Below are positions 1 to 9,426 of a stretch of DNA of 64,000 nt, one piece after another. This DNA comes from Mikania micrantha (taxonomy: Eukaryota > Streptophyta > Magnoliopsida > Asterales > Asteraceae): positions 42,901,399 to 42,965,398 of the forward strand of contig CM018691.1 in NCBI GenBank assembly GCA_009363875.1, in the 5' to 3' direction. The position numbers and the translations under genes are program-made. Within the stretch, counting starts at the first letter, position 1. Each line of letters opens with the position of its first letter. The notes under the pieces were generated by a model, which was given only the letters and a program-made list of their open reading frames with translations, made no database searches and had not been told where the DNA came from.

Positions 1-258
1 GTTAGCCATAAGCTTTGGCCAACACTTAAAGTCTTCGGTCTCTGTTGGCCCATCTTTGTTTGTTATTGGTTCCTGTAATCCATAGACTTTCTTTGATTTA
101 TTCTTGTATTAACTAACTTGTATCAAAACCCATTTGTGGTTTCATGAAATCATGTTATAAGTTACAAGACCTTATTGGAAAGATTGTCGTTGCGGTAGTA
201 ATCCCTTGGTTATCATACTTGTTAGTGTTGAGTTAAAGAGTTACAATATTTCTTTAGT

Positions 259-1345
259 CATGTGGGCCAACAATTTAGGTTGGGCCAATGATATTAAGTG
301 TTGAATCATGAAGGCCTTGCCAAAAGTTACAAAAGCTAATGTTCAAGTGGCCTTTTGGGCCTTGTTTTGGGCCTCCAAGGAATCTATTGGGCCCAAGGTG
401 GGCCTTGGCTATATTTGTTGGGCCTAGAGTCATACAAGGCTGTTGGAATTGAAATTGGGCCAGAAATGGGTTGTTGACAAAGTGAATGACAAAATGGCTC
501 CAAAAGTGAGGACAAAGGCCTCCGAATGGCCCTGAATCAGTTTTCTGTGGGCCTCGGGTAGATTTTGATGGGCCCCATGGGTTTTGTCTCGGTCCTTTGC
601 TAAAAGGGTTTATGGGCCAAGTTGGGCCTGGATTAGAATGGCTGAAAACATTGTGGGCCTTGAATTTGGGCTTTTGGCCAAAATGGGGGCCTCGGGCCAA
701 TGGTAGTGGGCCTTGAGCCCTAAACCATGGGCCTTGGGCTGTTCACTTCTTGTTGGACCTTCCTAGAGTTAATGGATCAATTTTAGAGGTATTGGGCCTG
801 TAGAGGGTGATGTGGGCCTACTGGTGGCCTAGTCCATTCCATGTGTGGGCCAACTTGATTGTTAAAATCTCTAGATAGTTGTGGGGCTGAAATGTAGTGT
901 GGACCTGGATCCACATCCACTGTGGGCCAAGGAAGTACGTTGTTGGGCCTACTTAATGGGTTGAAGACCTCATGGCCTGTCTATTCTAATTGGGCCTAAT
1001 GGGAGACTGATTACAATAGTTTAATTTTACATGTAAACTATTAGGCCATAGGGTTTCTTGGCTAAGAATTTAGTTACTCAGAAAGTTGAAGGTGGCCGTA
1101 GGCCATGATAAGGGCCAAAAGTATCAAAGAGTTGTTGGGCTTGAATTGTAGCCTGATTGAGATATGGGCTAGAAAACCCACTTGGGCCAGAACATTTGGG
1201 CCTGGGCCGAAGCAGCCTGTATGGGCCTGCTACGTGGCCTTATTTTAAGTAATGTGTTGGGCTGAATTAACTGTAATGGGCCTAAGTAGTTTCCTGGCCA
1301 ACCACAAGCGATATGGGCCACCAGTGTAGTCCTTTGGCCCAAGAA
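259..1345 (-). repeat. GGCCCA motif array in TK1 3' LTR
   Basis: By hand count, TGGGCC occurs about 27 times on the plus strand and GGCCCA only about twice, so in the sense of the element nearly all copies read GGCCCA. Spacing is irregular, roughly 20-60 bp. The same one-sided array is found at the equivalent place in both TK2 LTRs. Short open frames across it are low-complexity and not credible proteins. Confidence 0.7.
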
Positions 1346-1469
1346 GTTTTACTGGTTTCATGTCTTAGGCCATCTAGGGTTTCCCAACTGTAGTTGTTTG
1401 TGTATAGACCGTATGAACTTAAGGTGGCCAGACATGGTGTTCATTCAACTGAAGATGTCACTCAACTAA

Positions 1470-1710
1470 GGTTTGCCGAATGTGTATGATTCGGTGGTGC
1501 ATGGGCGAATGAGCTGGTTGACGGTCGAATGAGGCTATGTCAAGCCGACAGAATGGCCGGCGAATGAAGTGACCGAAGGAGGAGGCTGGCGAATGATTGG
1601 TCGAATGGAACATGGTGGTACTGACGAATGGGAGGCCATGCTCATTCGGCGAATGGGTTTCTCGACCTTGTGTCATTCGACCACTGTATGTGTCAATCGG
1701 AGGGGCCATT
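1470..1710 (-). repeat. ATTCG/CGAAT motif cluster in TK1 3' LTR
   Basis: About 240 bp with more than ten CGAATG or CATTCG half-sites, some paired as ATTCGGCGAAT. The same motif family occurs in the TK2 LTRs and, unexpectedly, in the Copia element SV1. Confidence 0.65.
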
Positions 1711-2101
1711 CGGCCACGGTGGCGCCGCCCTAGAGCTGCCCCTGCCATGTTGGTGTTAAGGTAGAGTAGTTTAGACTGGTTCTTGGAGTCGTGGGCTTCA
1801 TATAGGTTAAACCCTCACCGGTTCTTGGTTGGAATAGGTTTAAGGGTTCGAAAACCCTATTTCCCGAAACTTTCTCAGCATCTTACCTCGCTAAACAGTG
1901 GAGATAAGCTTAGATCCGTTGTACTTTCTTGTAGAGGATGTCGAGGGCTACGCGTGGGCGAAAGAATCACTCGAATCGGTTGAGAAACAAGAAAGTTATG
2001 GAGGTTTAAAGCTTTGAAAACCCTAAAAATGGTGAAACCGGGTTTTTGAGTTTGGAGAGAGGTTGAGGGTGAAGAAATGAGAGAAAACTCTCATTCTTGA
2101 G

Positions 2102-2109
2102 TTTTTATA
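2102..2109 (-). promoter_or_regulatory. TATA box of TK1 3' LTR
   Basis: TATAAAAA on the minus strand inside a conserved block (CCGAGCAACAAAAACGAACC, then GGGTATAA). It aligns with TATAAATA in both TK2 LTRs, and CT-rich leader-like sequence follows in all three. Confidence 0.65.
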
Positions 2110-2890
2110 CCCCGAGAGTGTTCGGGTTCGTTTTTGTTGCTCGGTTCGTTAATTCGTCGCGTAACTGGAAAATTACGCGTAATTTAAATGGATTTAAATA
2201 AAAGGATTTAATTTAATTATTTTGATGAGTTTCAAAATTGTAAAATGTTATTTATTTAATTTTATTAAATTATTTTCGTTCGTGATGTGTTTTCGTTGTC
2301 GTTTCGTCAGATCGCGTAACCTTCGCGCGTAATTCGTTCGAATCGTCACCCGAACGAATAGTACGTTGGTTTTGCTTTCTGACTTTTGTTTTCTACTTTT
2401 CAGTCATTATTTTAGAATTCTAAACTCACAGATATGTTTGTGTAAATCGTCACTCACGCAAACACACTGTCAGTTCGTCATTCTGAAATAACACTGCGTT
2501 ATGTTTTAATTGTGTTTTCTCACTGTCGGGCTCTTCTATACATCATGATTTCACCTTGTTTTTGTACTGACTTGTCGGTCATCTGATTCCTGTCATCTGT
2601 GGACATCAGATCGCAACCGATATGTTTCTGACCGTTGTTTGAATTCCGTTGCTTCTCATGATTTGTTGTGTTAACTGTAATTAAGTTTTCACTTAATAAA
2701 CACAACTAATGTTTCAAATGTACGTTGTACTTAATGTATTTAAGTTTATACGAAAATACGTACAACGATTTCTTGTATTTAGGATTCTGTTAATACAAGT
2801 ATTGTTTAAGCTTACGTATGTACACATAGAATACAGTGAAAGTACACATACCGTACGGACTTGCCGGACGATCTGGCACTTGCTGTTACA

Positions 2891-2907
2891 GTCTCCCCTT
2901 GTTAAAG
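2891..2907 (-). other. TK1 polypurine tract
   Basis: On the minus strand AACAAGGGGAGAC lies directly against the 3' LTR start, as expected for the plus-strand DNA primer. The preceding ATTTCGGGACGAAATTTC block is also found before the 3' LTRs of TK2 and GB. Confidence 0.8.
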
Positions 2908-2944
2908 AAATTTCGTCCCGAAATTTAAGCATCAAAGTCGGGCT

Positions 2945-4837
2945 TCAATTCTCGAACAAATGGGGATACTTTGCTTTCATGTTGTCCTCGCGTTCCCAGG
3001 TAAACTCTGGTCCACGCTTGGAGTTCCATCGAATCTTTACAATAGGGATACGGCTTCGTTTCAGTCTCTTGACTTCACGTTCCATAATCTCTACAGGTTC
3101 CTCAATGAAATGTAGTTGTTCATCAATTTGTATCTCTTCCAATGGTATGATCAATGTTTCATCAGCTAGACACCTCTTGAGATTTGATACATGAAACACA
3201 TCGTGTACTCCACTGAGTTCATCAGGGAGTTTGAGTCTGTATGCCACAGGACCTATGCGTTGAGTAATCTCAAACGGTCCGACATACCGAGGTGCTAGTT
3301 TGCCTTTAGCCCCAAAACGAACTACGCCTTTCCATGGGGACACTTTCAACATGACTCGGTCACCCACATCGAATTCCAAAGGCTTGCGCCGTTTGTCTGC
3401 GTAACTCTTTTGGCGGCTACGTGTTGCTTGTAATCGTCTTTGTATCTGGGCTATCTTATCAGTAGTTTCCTGAATAAGTTCAGGCCAAGTTATTCTGTTG
3501 TCTCCCACTTCGGTCCAACAAATTGGAGACCGACATTTTCTACCGTAGAGTGCCTCAAACGGAGCACATCCAATGCTGCTGTGGTAGCTATTATTGTAGG
3601 AGAACTCAATGAGTGGTAAATGTGTGTCCCAACTTCCACCGAAGTCTAGGATACATGTTCTCAACATATCCTCTAGGGTTTGAATGGTGCGCTCGCTTTG
3701 ACCATCCGTTTGTGGATGATAAGCAGTGCTCAAGTTAACACTTGTCCCTAAGGATTGTTGCAATGATTGCCAGAACCGCGAAGTGAATCGACTGTCCCGG
3801 TCTGAGATAATAGACAATGGCACACCGTGCCTTACTACTATCTCATCAATGTAGAGTCTTGCTAGTTTCTCCATCTTGTAAGTCTCTCTGATTGGCAAGA
3901 AGTGTGCGGATTTGGTCAATCGATCAATGATGACCCAAATAGAATCGTATCCGCTGGAAGTGCGGGGTAGCTTGGTAATGAAATCCATAGCTATTTGTTC
4001 CCACTTCCATTGTGGTATTTCTGGTTGTTCTAGCAAACCCGAAGGTTTCTGGCGTTCAGCTTTGACCTTGGCGCATGTGAGACATTTGCCAACATAAGTA
4101 GCAATGTCTTTCTTCATGCCCGACCACCAATAAAATGACCTAAGATCTTGATACATCTTATCGGCACCAGGATGAACTGAATAACGTGTCTTGTGTGCCT
4201 CGTCAAGTATGAGTATTCGAAGTTCATCTACTGCTGGGATCCAAACACGATCCAGATAGTAGATAACTCCATCTTGTTTTGTCTCAAAATGTTTCTCTGC
4301 TCCACAGTCGAGCTCTCGTTTCAAATTGTCTCTTGCCACCGCTTCTTGTTGTGCTTGTGTAATATGATCTTTCAAACTGGTTTGCACAGTCATTCCCATT
4401 GCACGAACGCGTAAGGGTTTGACTCTTTCCTTCCGACTCAAAGCATCTGCAACAACATTTGCTTTGCCCGGATGATATTTGATCACACAATCGTAATCGT
4501 TCAGGAGCTCAACCCAACGTCTTTGTCTCATGTTAAGCTCCTTCTGATCAAATATGTGCTGTAAACTCTTGTGATCTGTGAAGATAGTGCATTTGGTACC
4601 ATAAAGGTAGTGTCTCCAAATCTTTAAAGCAGAGACAACAGCTCCCAGTTCCAGATCATGTGTCGTGTAATTCTTCTCGTGTATCTTCAGTTGTCGTGAG
4701 GCATAAGCAATAACTTTGTCTCGCTGCATTAAAACACATCCGAGTCCTTGATGGGAAGCATCACAATAAACCACAAAGTCATCACTGCCTTCTGGGAGTG
4801 TTAGAATTGGAGCATTGCACAATCTGTGTTTCAGTGT
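2945..4837 (-). CDS. TK1 Pol C-terminal part: RNase H, integrase, chromodomain
   Basis: Continues in the same frame as the upstream Gag-PR-RT part after a TAG at 4838-4840 (codon 907 counted from 7558), probably from CAG. Visible in order: RNase H with YCDASHQGLG; integrase zinc-binding region with HPGADKMYQ and CLTCAK; integrase core with the first Asp in AMDFITKLP, the second in ISDRDSRF and the Glu in GQSERT; then a C-terminal chromodomain (VKIRWNSKRGPEFTWERED) ending KYPHLFEN and a stop. Integrase inserts the cDNA; chromodomains of this class are known to bias integration towards heterochromatin. The frame is otherwise open for about 630 codons, making it the best preserved pol in the window. 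Confidence 0.93.
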   Translation of the reverse strand, partial: TLKHRLCNAPILTLPEGSDDFVVYCDASHQGLGCVLMQRDKVIAYASRQLKIHEKNYTTHDLELGAVVSALKIWRHYLYGTKCTIFTDHKSLQHIFDQKELNMRQRRWVELLNDYDCVIKYHPGKANVVADALSRKERVKPLRVRAMGMTVQTSLKDHITQAQQEAVARDNLKRELDCGAEKHFETKQDGVIYYLDRVWIPAVDELRILILDEAHKTRYSVHPGADKMYQDLRSFYWWSGMKKDIATYVGKCLTCAKVKAERQKPSGLLEQPEIPQWKWEQIAMDFITKLPRTSSGYDSIWVIIDRLTKSAHFLPIRETYKMEKLARLYIDEIVVRHGVPLSIISDRDSRFTSRFWQSLQQSLGTSVNLSTAYHPQTDGQSERTIQTLEDMLRTCILDFGGSWDTHLPLIEFSYNNSYHSSIGCAPFEALYGRKCRSPICWTEVGDNRITWPELIQETTDKIAQIQRRLQATRSRQKSYADKRRKPLEFDVGDRVMLKVSPWKGVVRFGAKGKLAPRYVGPFEITQRIGPVAYRLKLPDELSGVHDVFHVSNLKRCLADETLIIPLEEIQIDEQLHFIEEPVEIMEREVKRLKRSRIPIVKIRWNSKRGPEFTWEREDNMKAKYPHLFEN

Positions 4838-7558
4838 CTAGAATGCGTCTTCTTGTTTATGAGTCCACACAAAAGGTTCAGACTTATGTGTGAGTTTGGT
4901 GAGAGGCAAGGCTATCTTAGAGAAGTTCGAAATGAATCTCCTATAATAACCTGCCAATCCCAAGAATGATCGAATCTCTGTCTGTGTTGTAGGCACATCC
5001 CAGTTCTTGATCGCTTCTATCTTGGCAGGATCCACATGGATGCCATCACTGTTAATCACGTGACCCAAAAACTGAACTTCCCTTAACCAGAATTCACACT
5101 TTGAGAATTTGGCATAGAGTTGTTCTTCTTTTAGAAGCTCCAAAACTGTCCTGAGATGTTGCTCGTGTTCCTTCTCGTTCTTTGAATAAATCAGTATATC
5201 GTCGATGAAGACGATCACAAACTGATCTAAATACGGCTTGCACACCCAGTTCATCAAGTCCATGAACACAGCCGGTGCGTTCGTTAATCCAAATGGCATC
5301 ACCATGAATTCGTAATGACCATATCGGGTACGAAAAGCCGTCTTGGGTATGTCTTCCTCTTGAATCCGGAGCTGATGATAACCTGATCTCAGGTCTATCT
5401 TTGAAAAGTACTGTGCTCCCTGTAACTGATCAAACAAATCATCAATCCTCGGTAACGGGTACCGATTCTTGATGGTGAGTTTATTGAGTTCTCGATAATC
5501 TATGCACATTCTGAAAGTTTCATCCTTCTTCTTGACAAAAAGAACCGGAGCTCCCCACGGGGAAAAACTCGGTCGGATGAATCCTTTATCGAGAAGTTCC
5601 TGCAACTGATTGGACAACTCTTGCATCTCCGATGGTGCGAGTCTGTAAGGAGACTTAGCTACAGGAGTTGCTCCCGGAATCAAATCAATTCGGAACTGTA
5701 CTGATCTCTCAGGTGGTAGTCCCGGTAAATCGTCCGGAAATACTTCTGCAAAATCTCTAACAACTGGCACATCTTGAATCTTAATTGTCTTCTTGTCTTT
5801 CTGAATCACATGAGCTAAAAATGCAACACATTGTTTCCGTAAGCACTTGCGAGCTTTCATGCACGAGATTATCTTGACACTGCGTTTCGCTTGATCTCCA
5901 CGAATCTCCAAGACTTCATTGTTCTCCATAGGAATACGTAATAGTTTATCAAAACTGATGAACTCAACTCGGTTAAGAGATAGCCAATCCATTCCGATGA
6001 TGACATCGAAACTGCCCAGCTCCATCGGTATCAAGTCGATGGAAAATGTATGATCACCAAGTGTTAGTGGGCAATTCCTAAATACTGTGTCAACTGTAAT
6101 CTGTTTGCCATTAGCTATCTCAATAGTATAAGGGGAGTCTAATGATTCCTCAACATGATTAAGATGGCTAGCAAAATCGGATGAGATAAAACTCTGATCC
6201 GCACCAGTATCAAATAATATAGAGGCATAGAAATCAGATAGAAGATATGTACCCGTAATGACGTTCGGGTCTTGTCTAGCTGCAGCAGCTCCTATCTGAA
6301 AAGCTCGGCCTCTCGAAGCTTGAGCCCCTTGTTGATTTCTCCTGGGACAATCCCGAGAGAAGTGACCAGGTTCACCACAGTTGTAGCAAGACCTGTGATC
6401 AGCAGCTGCAGTGGTAGCTGCATTGTTGTTCTTGTTCTGAGTCTTCTGACTCCTGCAATAGTTTGCTGTGTGACCAAATCTCCCACAGTTTGTGCAGTGT
6501 CTGCACGGGACAATTGGTAGATGATGGAACTGACACGAATTGCACAAAGGTGCTGTGCCAGTGTATGGCCTCTTGACTTGCAGTGGCGGTGGTTGATTGA
6601 GCATGGGGGCTTGAGTAGTAGCAGCAAAGTTCCTTGCCACCTTTTGTTTCTTTGCCGGCCTTTTATCCGGCTTTCTTGAAGTTCCAGCTTTGGCTGAGCC
6701 AGCCTCTTTCTTGAGTGCCCCAATGGCAACCATCATGTCAGTCAAAGAAGCTGACAAAGTAACAGCTAGCTCCATAGTCTTAGGATGAGCAGATATCACA
6801 TGCCCACGGATACAGGGCGGCAGTCCACCAACATATCGCTCGATCCTTTTCTCCAGTGTTGGCACCACATCAGGTGCCAAGGTAGCGAGCTCATGAAATC
6901 TCGTGGTGTAAGCCAGATGCCCACCACCAATCATCTCCAGGTTGAGCAATTTAGTCTCAACCTTCTTCAGTTCATTCCTCGGGCAAAACTCTGCCCTCAG
7001 TAGTGCCTTGAAATCATCCCAAGGCATAGCCAGAGCAGCATCCCTGCCCCTTGTCTTAACTTGAGCGTTCCACCAAGTTAACACCCGTTTGTTGAATGAA
7101 CCGGCAGCATATCTCACCCTATGCTGATCAGGACAGCCACTGATGTCGAGGGTAGTTTCCATCTTCTCAATCCACTGAATTAAGCCGACGGTACCCTCAC
7201 TGCCACTGAAACTCGGTGGCTTGCATCCTACAAAGTTCTTGTAGGAGTAGTCCTGTTGTTGTCGGGTGTTGCCGCTGCCTTCTCCATATGAGTTGGCGAC
7301 ATTGTTGCTGTTGTTAGTGTTGATGCGGTTCATCATCTTGGGAATAACATCCCTCAGTTGGCTGGTCAGCAAAGTAGCCAGTGCAACGGTAGCAGGATCT
7401 AGTACTTGAGCATTGTTTGAGCCTGGTGGTGGTCAGTGTGGAGGAGGAGGTGGAGGTTGTGTCGGGGAGTCAGATGGTGATGGTGTCGATGAATGCGGAG
7501 CGGAACCTTGAGTCAGTGGTAGTAAAGCTGGTGGTCTTCTCGGCGGCATTCTGATCAT
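4838..7558 (-). CDS. TK1 Gag-protease-reverse transcriptase
   Basis: The start is ATG at 7558 (MIRMPPRR), matching the start context of the TK2 gag. One nonsense codon (TGA, 7433-7435, codon 42, probably a former Ser TCA) lies in the proline-rich N-terminus; after it the frame is open for about 860 codons. Order: Gag capsid-like domain (PSFSGSEGTVGLIQWIEKME), two CCHC knuckles (CTNCGRFGHTANYC and CYNCGEPGHFSRDC), aspartic protease (FDTGADQSF, later GMDWL), and RT with RMCIDYRELNK and the FIDDILIY active site. Gag and Pol share one frame, so no frameshift signal is needed. The part ends at a single TAG (4838-4840) before RNase H. Confidence 0.94.
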
Positions 7559-7709
7559 AACCGAAAAGAAATCGGTTAGTGCAGTGATCAGAAGCAGAAG
7601 ACATATGCAAATAGAATCCTATATCATAAGAACTCTACATGAGGGTCCCTAGGTTATAGTCTAGGCCAAACCGTTCCAGTAATATGACCTATATTTCTCT
7701 ATAACCATG

Positions 7710-7721
7710 GCTCTGATACCA
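7710..7721 (-). other. TK1 primer-binding site (tRNA-iMet type)
   Basis: TGGTATCAGAGC on the minus strand, three bases after the LTR end. It is complementary to the 3' end of plant initiator Met tRNA and fixes the LTR boundary near 7725. Confidence 0.9.
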
Positions 7722-8283
7722 ATCTATCACACCCCGGGCCGGCGGGAACGGATCGTGTTTTCCCGTCGGGCGGAATGTTCCCGGGGCGCGATATCATTGT
7801 GTTGATAATCAAATGATCAGATTGTTTACATAGCACATGAGATATAAATGAGAAATGCTAATCATGACATGAAATATAATTACAAAGTTAAATTACATTG
7901 TACTTCATAATTTAACTAAGTAAATCTAATCAAAAAGAATCAATGAGTTCATATCTTGATCTGTACAAGATATACAAAAGTGATTCAGTGTTCTGTCATA
8001 TCAAAATGTATGCAATCAAAAGAAAGCTAGGTCTTCTATGAGCCCACTAGCTTAACACTTGCATATAGTATCTACACCTGTTCGTCACCTGAGAAAACAT
8101 GTAATTTAAACAAAGTCAACACTAGGTTGGTGAGTTCATAAGTAAGTAAATTGAAAACCATTGAACTGATCATGCACACATTCACAATGTATTAACTGTT
8201 GCTTGTATACTTGTTTCACCTGTTCCACCCAATGGCCTCTCCTTAGTTATATGTACAAGTAGTATATCGCCTAATTAAGTATG

Positions 8284-8293
8284 CTTATATATA
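8284..8293 (-). promoter_or_regulatory. Second TATA-like site in TK1 5' LTR
   Basis: CTATATATAAG on the minus strand, conserved with 31969-31978 and 40805-40814 in TK2. It lies about 560 bp from the LTR 3' end. Function is inferred from sequence and conservation only. Confidence 0.45.
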
Positions 8294-8702
8294 GGGAATC
8301 ACGAAAGGGTCAAGCCCAGACGCTATCCCACCACATACTTAACCAAACTCCACACCACTTGCGATACAACTAAAGATATCCACTTCCCAAATATCCGAAT
8401 TGTCCGTTGTGTCATCATATGTAGAATAATAATATAGTAAGAGGGGTTTAGTTATCAAACCGAAGTATTGATAAACCCTCATTGAATAAAGGAATTTAGA
8501 TTATTTAAATCTGATCCTTATATTATTCTATTACTTGTGAGGTTAACTTTTATGTTACACTTTTAATTTAATTAAAAGTATTAGTTAACTGTTCATCATA
8601 TGTCTCCAAATGTAGCGTATAGGATCCGAATGGAATCCATTTTAATCCTCACGTAATCAGATTAAAATGCGTCCCATTCTCTCCTATCCCGCCGTGTGAT
8701 CC

Positions 8703-9066
8703 CAAAGTTTCCGTGAGGGATTGAATCATGTGATTAGCAAAGTCGAATAAGAACTTGTCTTATTACGTTATGATAATCGGGTGTAAATGACAAGAATCCC
8801 ATGAAGTTACGTTATCATGACCGTCATTTACTGAACCCATGTGTTTCCCAAAGTATCCATGAGGGAATGTTCTCGCGTGTTTAACAAAGTCAAATAAGAA
8901 CTTGTCTTATTACGTTATGTTAAATATGTGTAAATGACAAGAATCCCATGAAGTTACGTTATCATGACCGTCATTTACTGTAAATGATAAGAATCGTCAT
9001 TTACTGAATCCATGTATTCCCAAAGTATCCATGAGGGAATGTTCTCGTGTGTTTAACAAAGTCGAA
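8703..9066 (-). repeat. Tandem repeat in TK1 5' LTR (units 146 and 172 bp)
   Basis: The block CAAAGTWTCCRTGAGGGA recurs at 8703, 8849 and 9021, each followed by AACAAAGTC and TAAATGACAAGAATCC blocks. The third unit stops at 9066, exactly where homology to the LTR start resumes. The 26-bp difference between units comes from a local duplication of the TAAATGA segment near 8980-9005. Confidence 0.75.
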
Positions 9067-9426
9067 CTCTTCTATACATCATGATTTCACCTTGTTTTTG
9101 TACTGACTTGTCGGTCATCTGATTCCTGTCATCTGTGGACATCAGATCGCAACCGATAGGTTTCTGACCGTTGTTTGAATTCCGTTGCTTCTCATGATTT
9201 GTTGTGTTAACTGTAATTAAGTTTTCACTTAATAAACACAACTAATGTTTCAAATGTACGTTGTACTTAATGTATTTAAGTTTATACGAAAATACGTACA
9301 ACGATTTCTTGTATTTAGGATTCTGTTAATACAAGTATTGTTTAAACTTACGTATGTACACATAGAATACAGTGAAAGTACACATACCGTACGGACTTGC
9401 CGGACGATCTGGCACTTGCTGTTACA

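Larger units (their letters stand above)
1..2890 (-). repeat. TK1 3' LTR (partial, runs off window)
   Basis: It starts at 2890 (minus) directly after the polypurine tract. Bases 2531-2890 match 9067-9426 of the 5' LTR at a constant offset of 6536. Further in, the LTR contains a TATA box, an ATTCG-motif cluster and a GGCCCA array that align in order with the first ~2.5 kb of the 4.6-kb TK2 LTRs. The LTR is therefore probably a 4-5 kb type, and the 5' copy is the deleted one. Its 3' end is not in the window. Confidence 0.85.
1..9426 (-). mobile_element. TK1: Tekay/Del-type Ty3/Gypsy chromovirus, near-complete
   Basis: An LTR retrotransposon read on the minus strand: 5' LTR (9426 to 7725), tRNA-iMet-type primer site, one fused gag-pol frame, polypurine tract, and a 3' LTR from 2890 that runs off the window start. 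RT, integrase and a C-terminal chromodomain in this order place it among chromoviruses, most like Tekay/Del. The LTR begins TGTAACAG and ends in TGATA (CA decayed to TA). The insertion cut the env-like ORF of SV1 at 9427, so TK1 is younger than SV1. Five bases of flank at 9427-9431 (tttcc) are one half of the expected target duplication; the other half lies outside the window. Confidence 0.93.
7725..9426 (-). repeat. TK1 5' LTR, internally deleted (about 1.7 kb)
   Basis: Its first 360 bp (9426 to 9067) match the 3' LTR start, and its end matches the end of the TK2 LTRs (the block with TGTGGTGGGA and CTATATATAAG, then TTCTCAGGTGA and CCCGGGGTGTGA). The middle that the 3' LTR carries, with the TATA box, ATTCG cluster and GGCCCA array, is absent here. 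The join lies at 9066/9067. Confidence 0.85.

Noticed and set aside
275..700. 141-codon frame on the minus strand
   Set aside because: It reads through the GGCCCA array of the TK1 LTR; the Gly-Pro-rich product is a by-product of the motif.
2709..3194. Plus-strand frame over the TK1 LTR start and chromodomain
   Set aside because: Shadow of the real minus-strand gag-pol.
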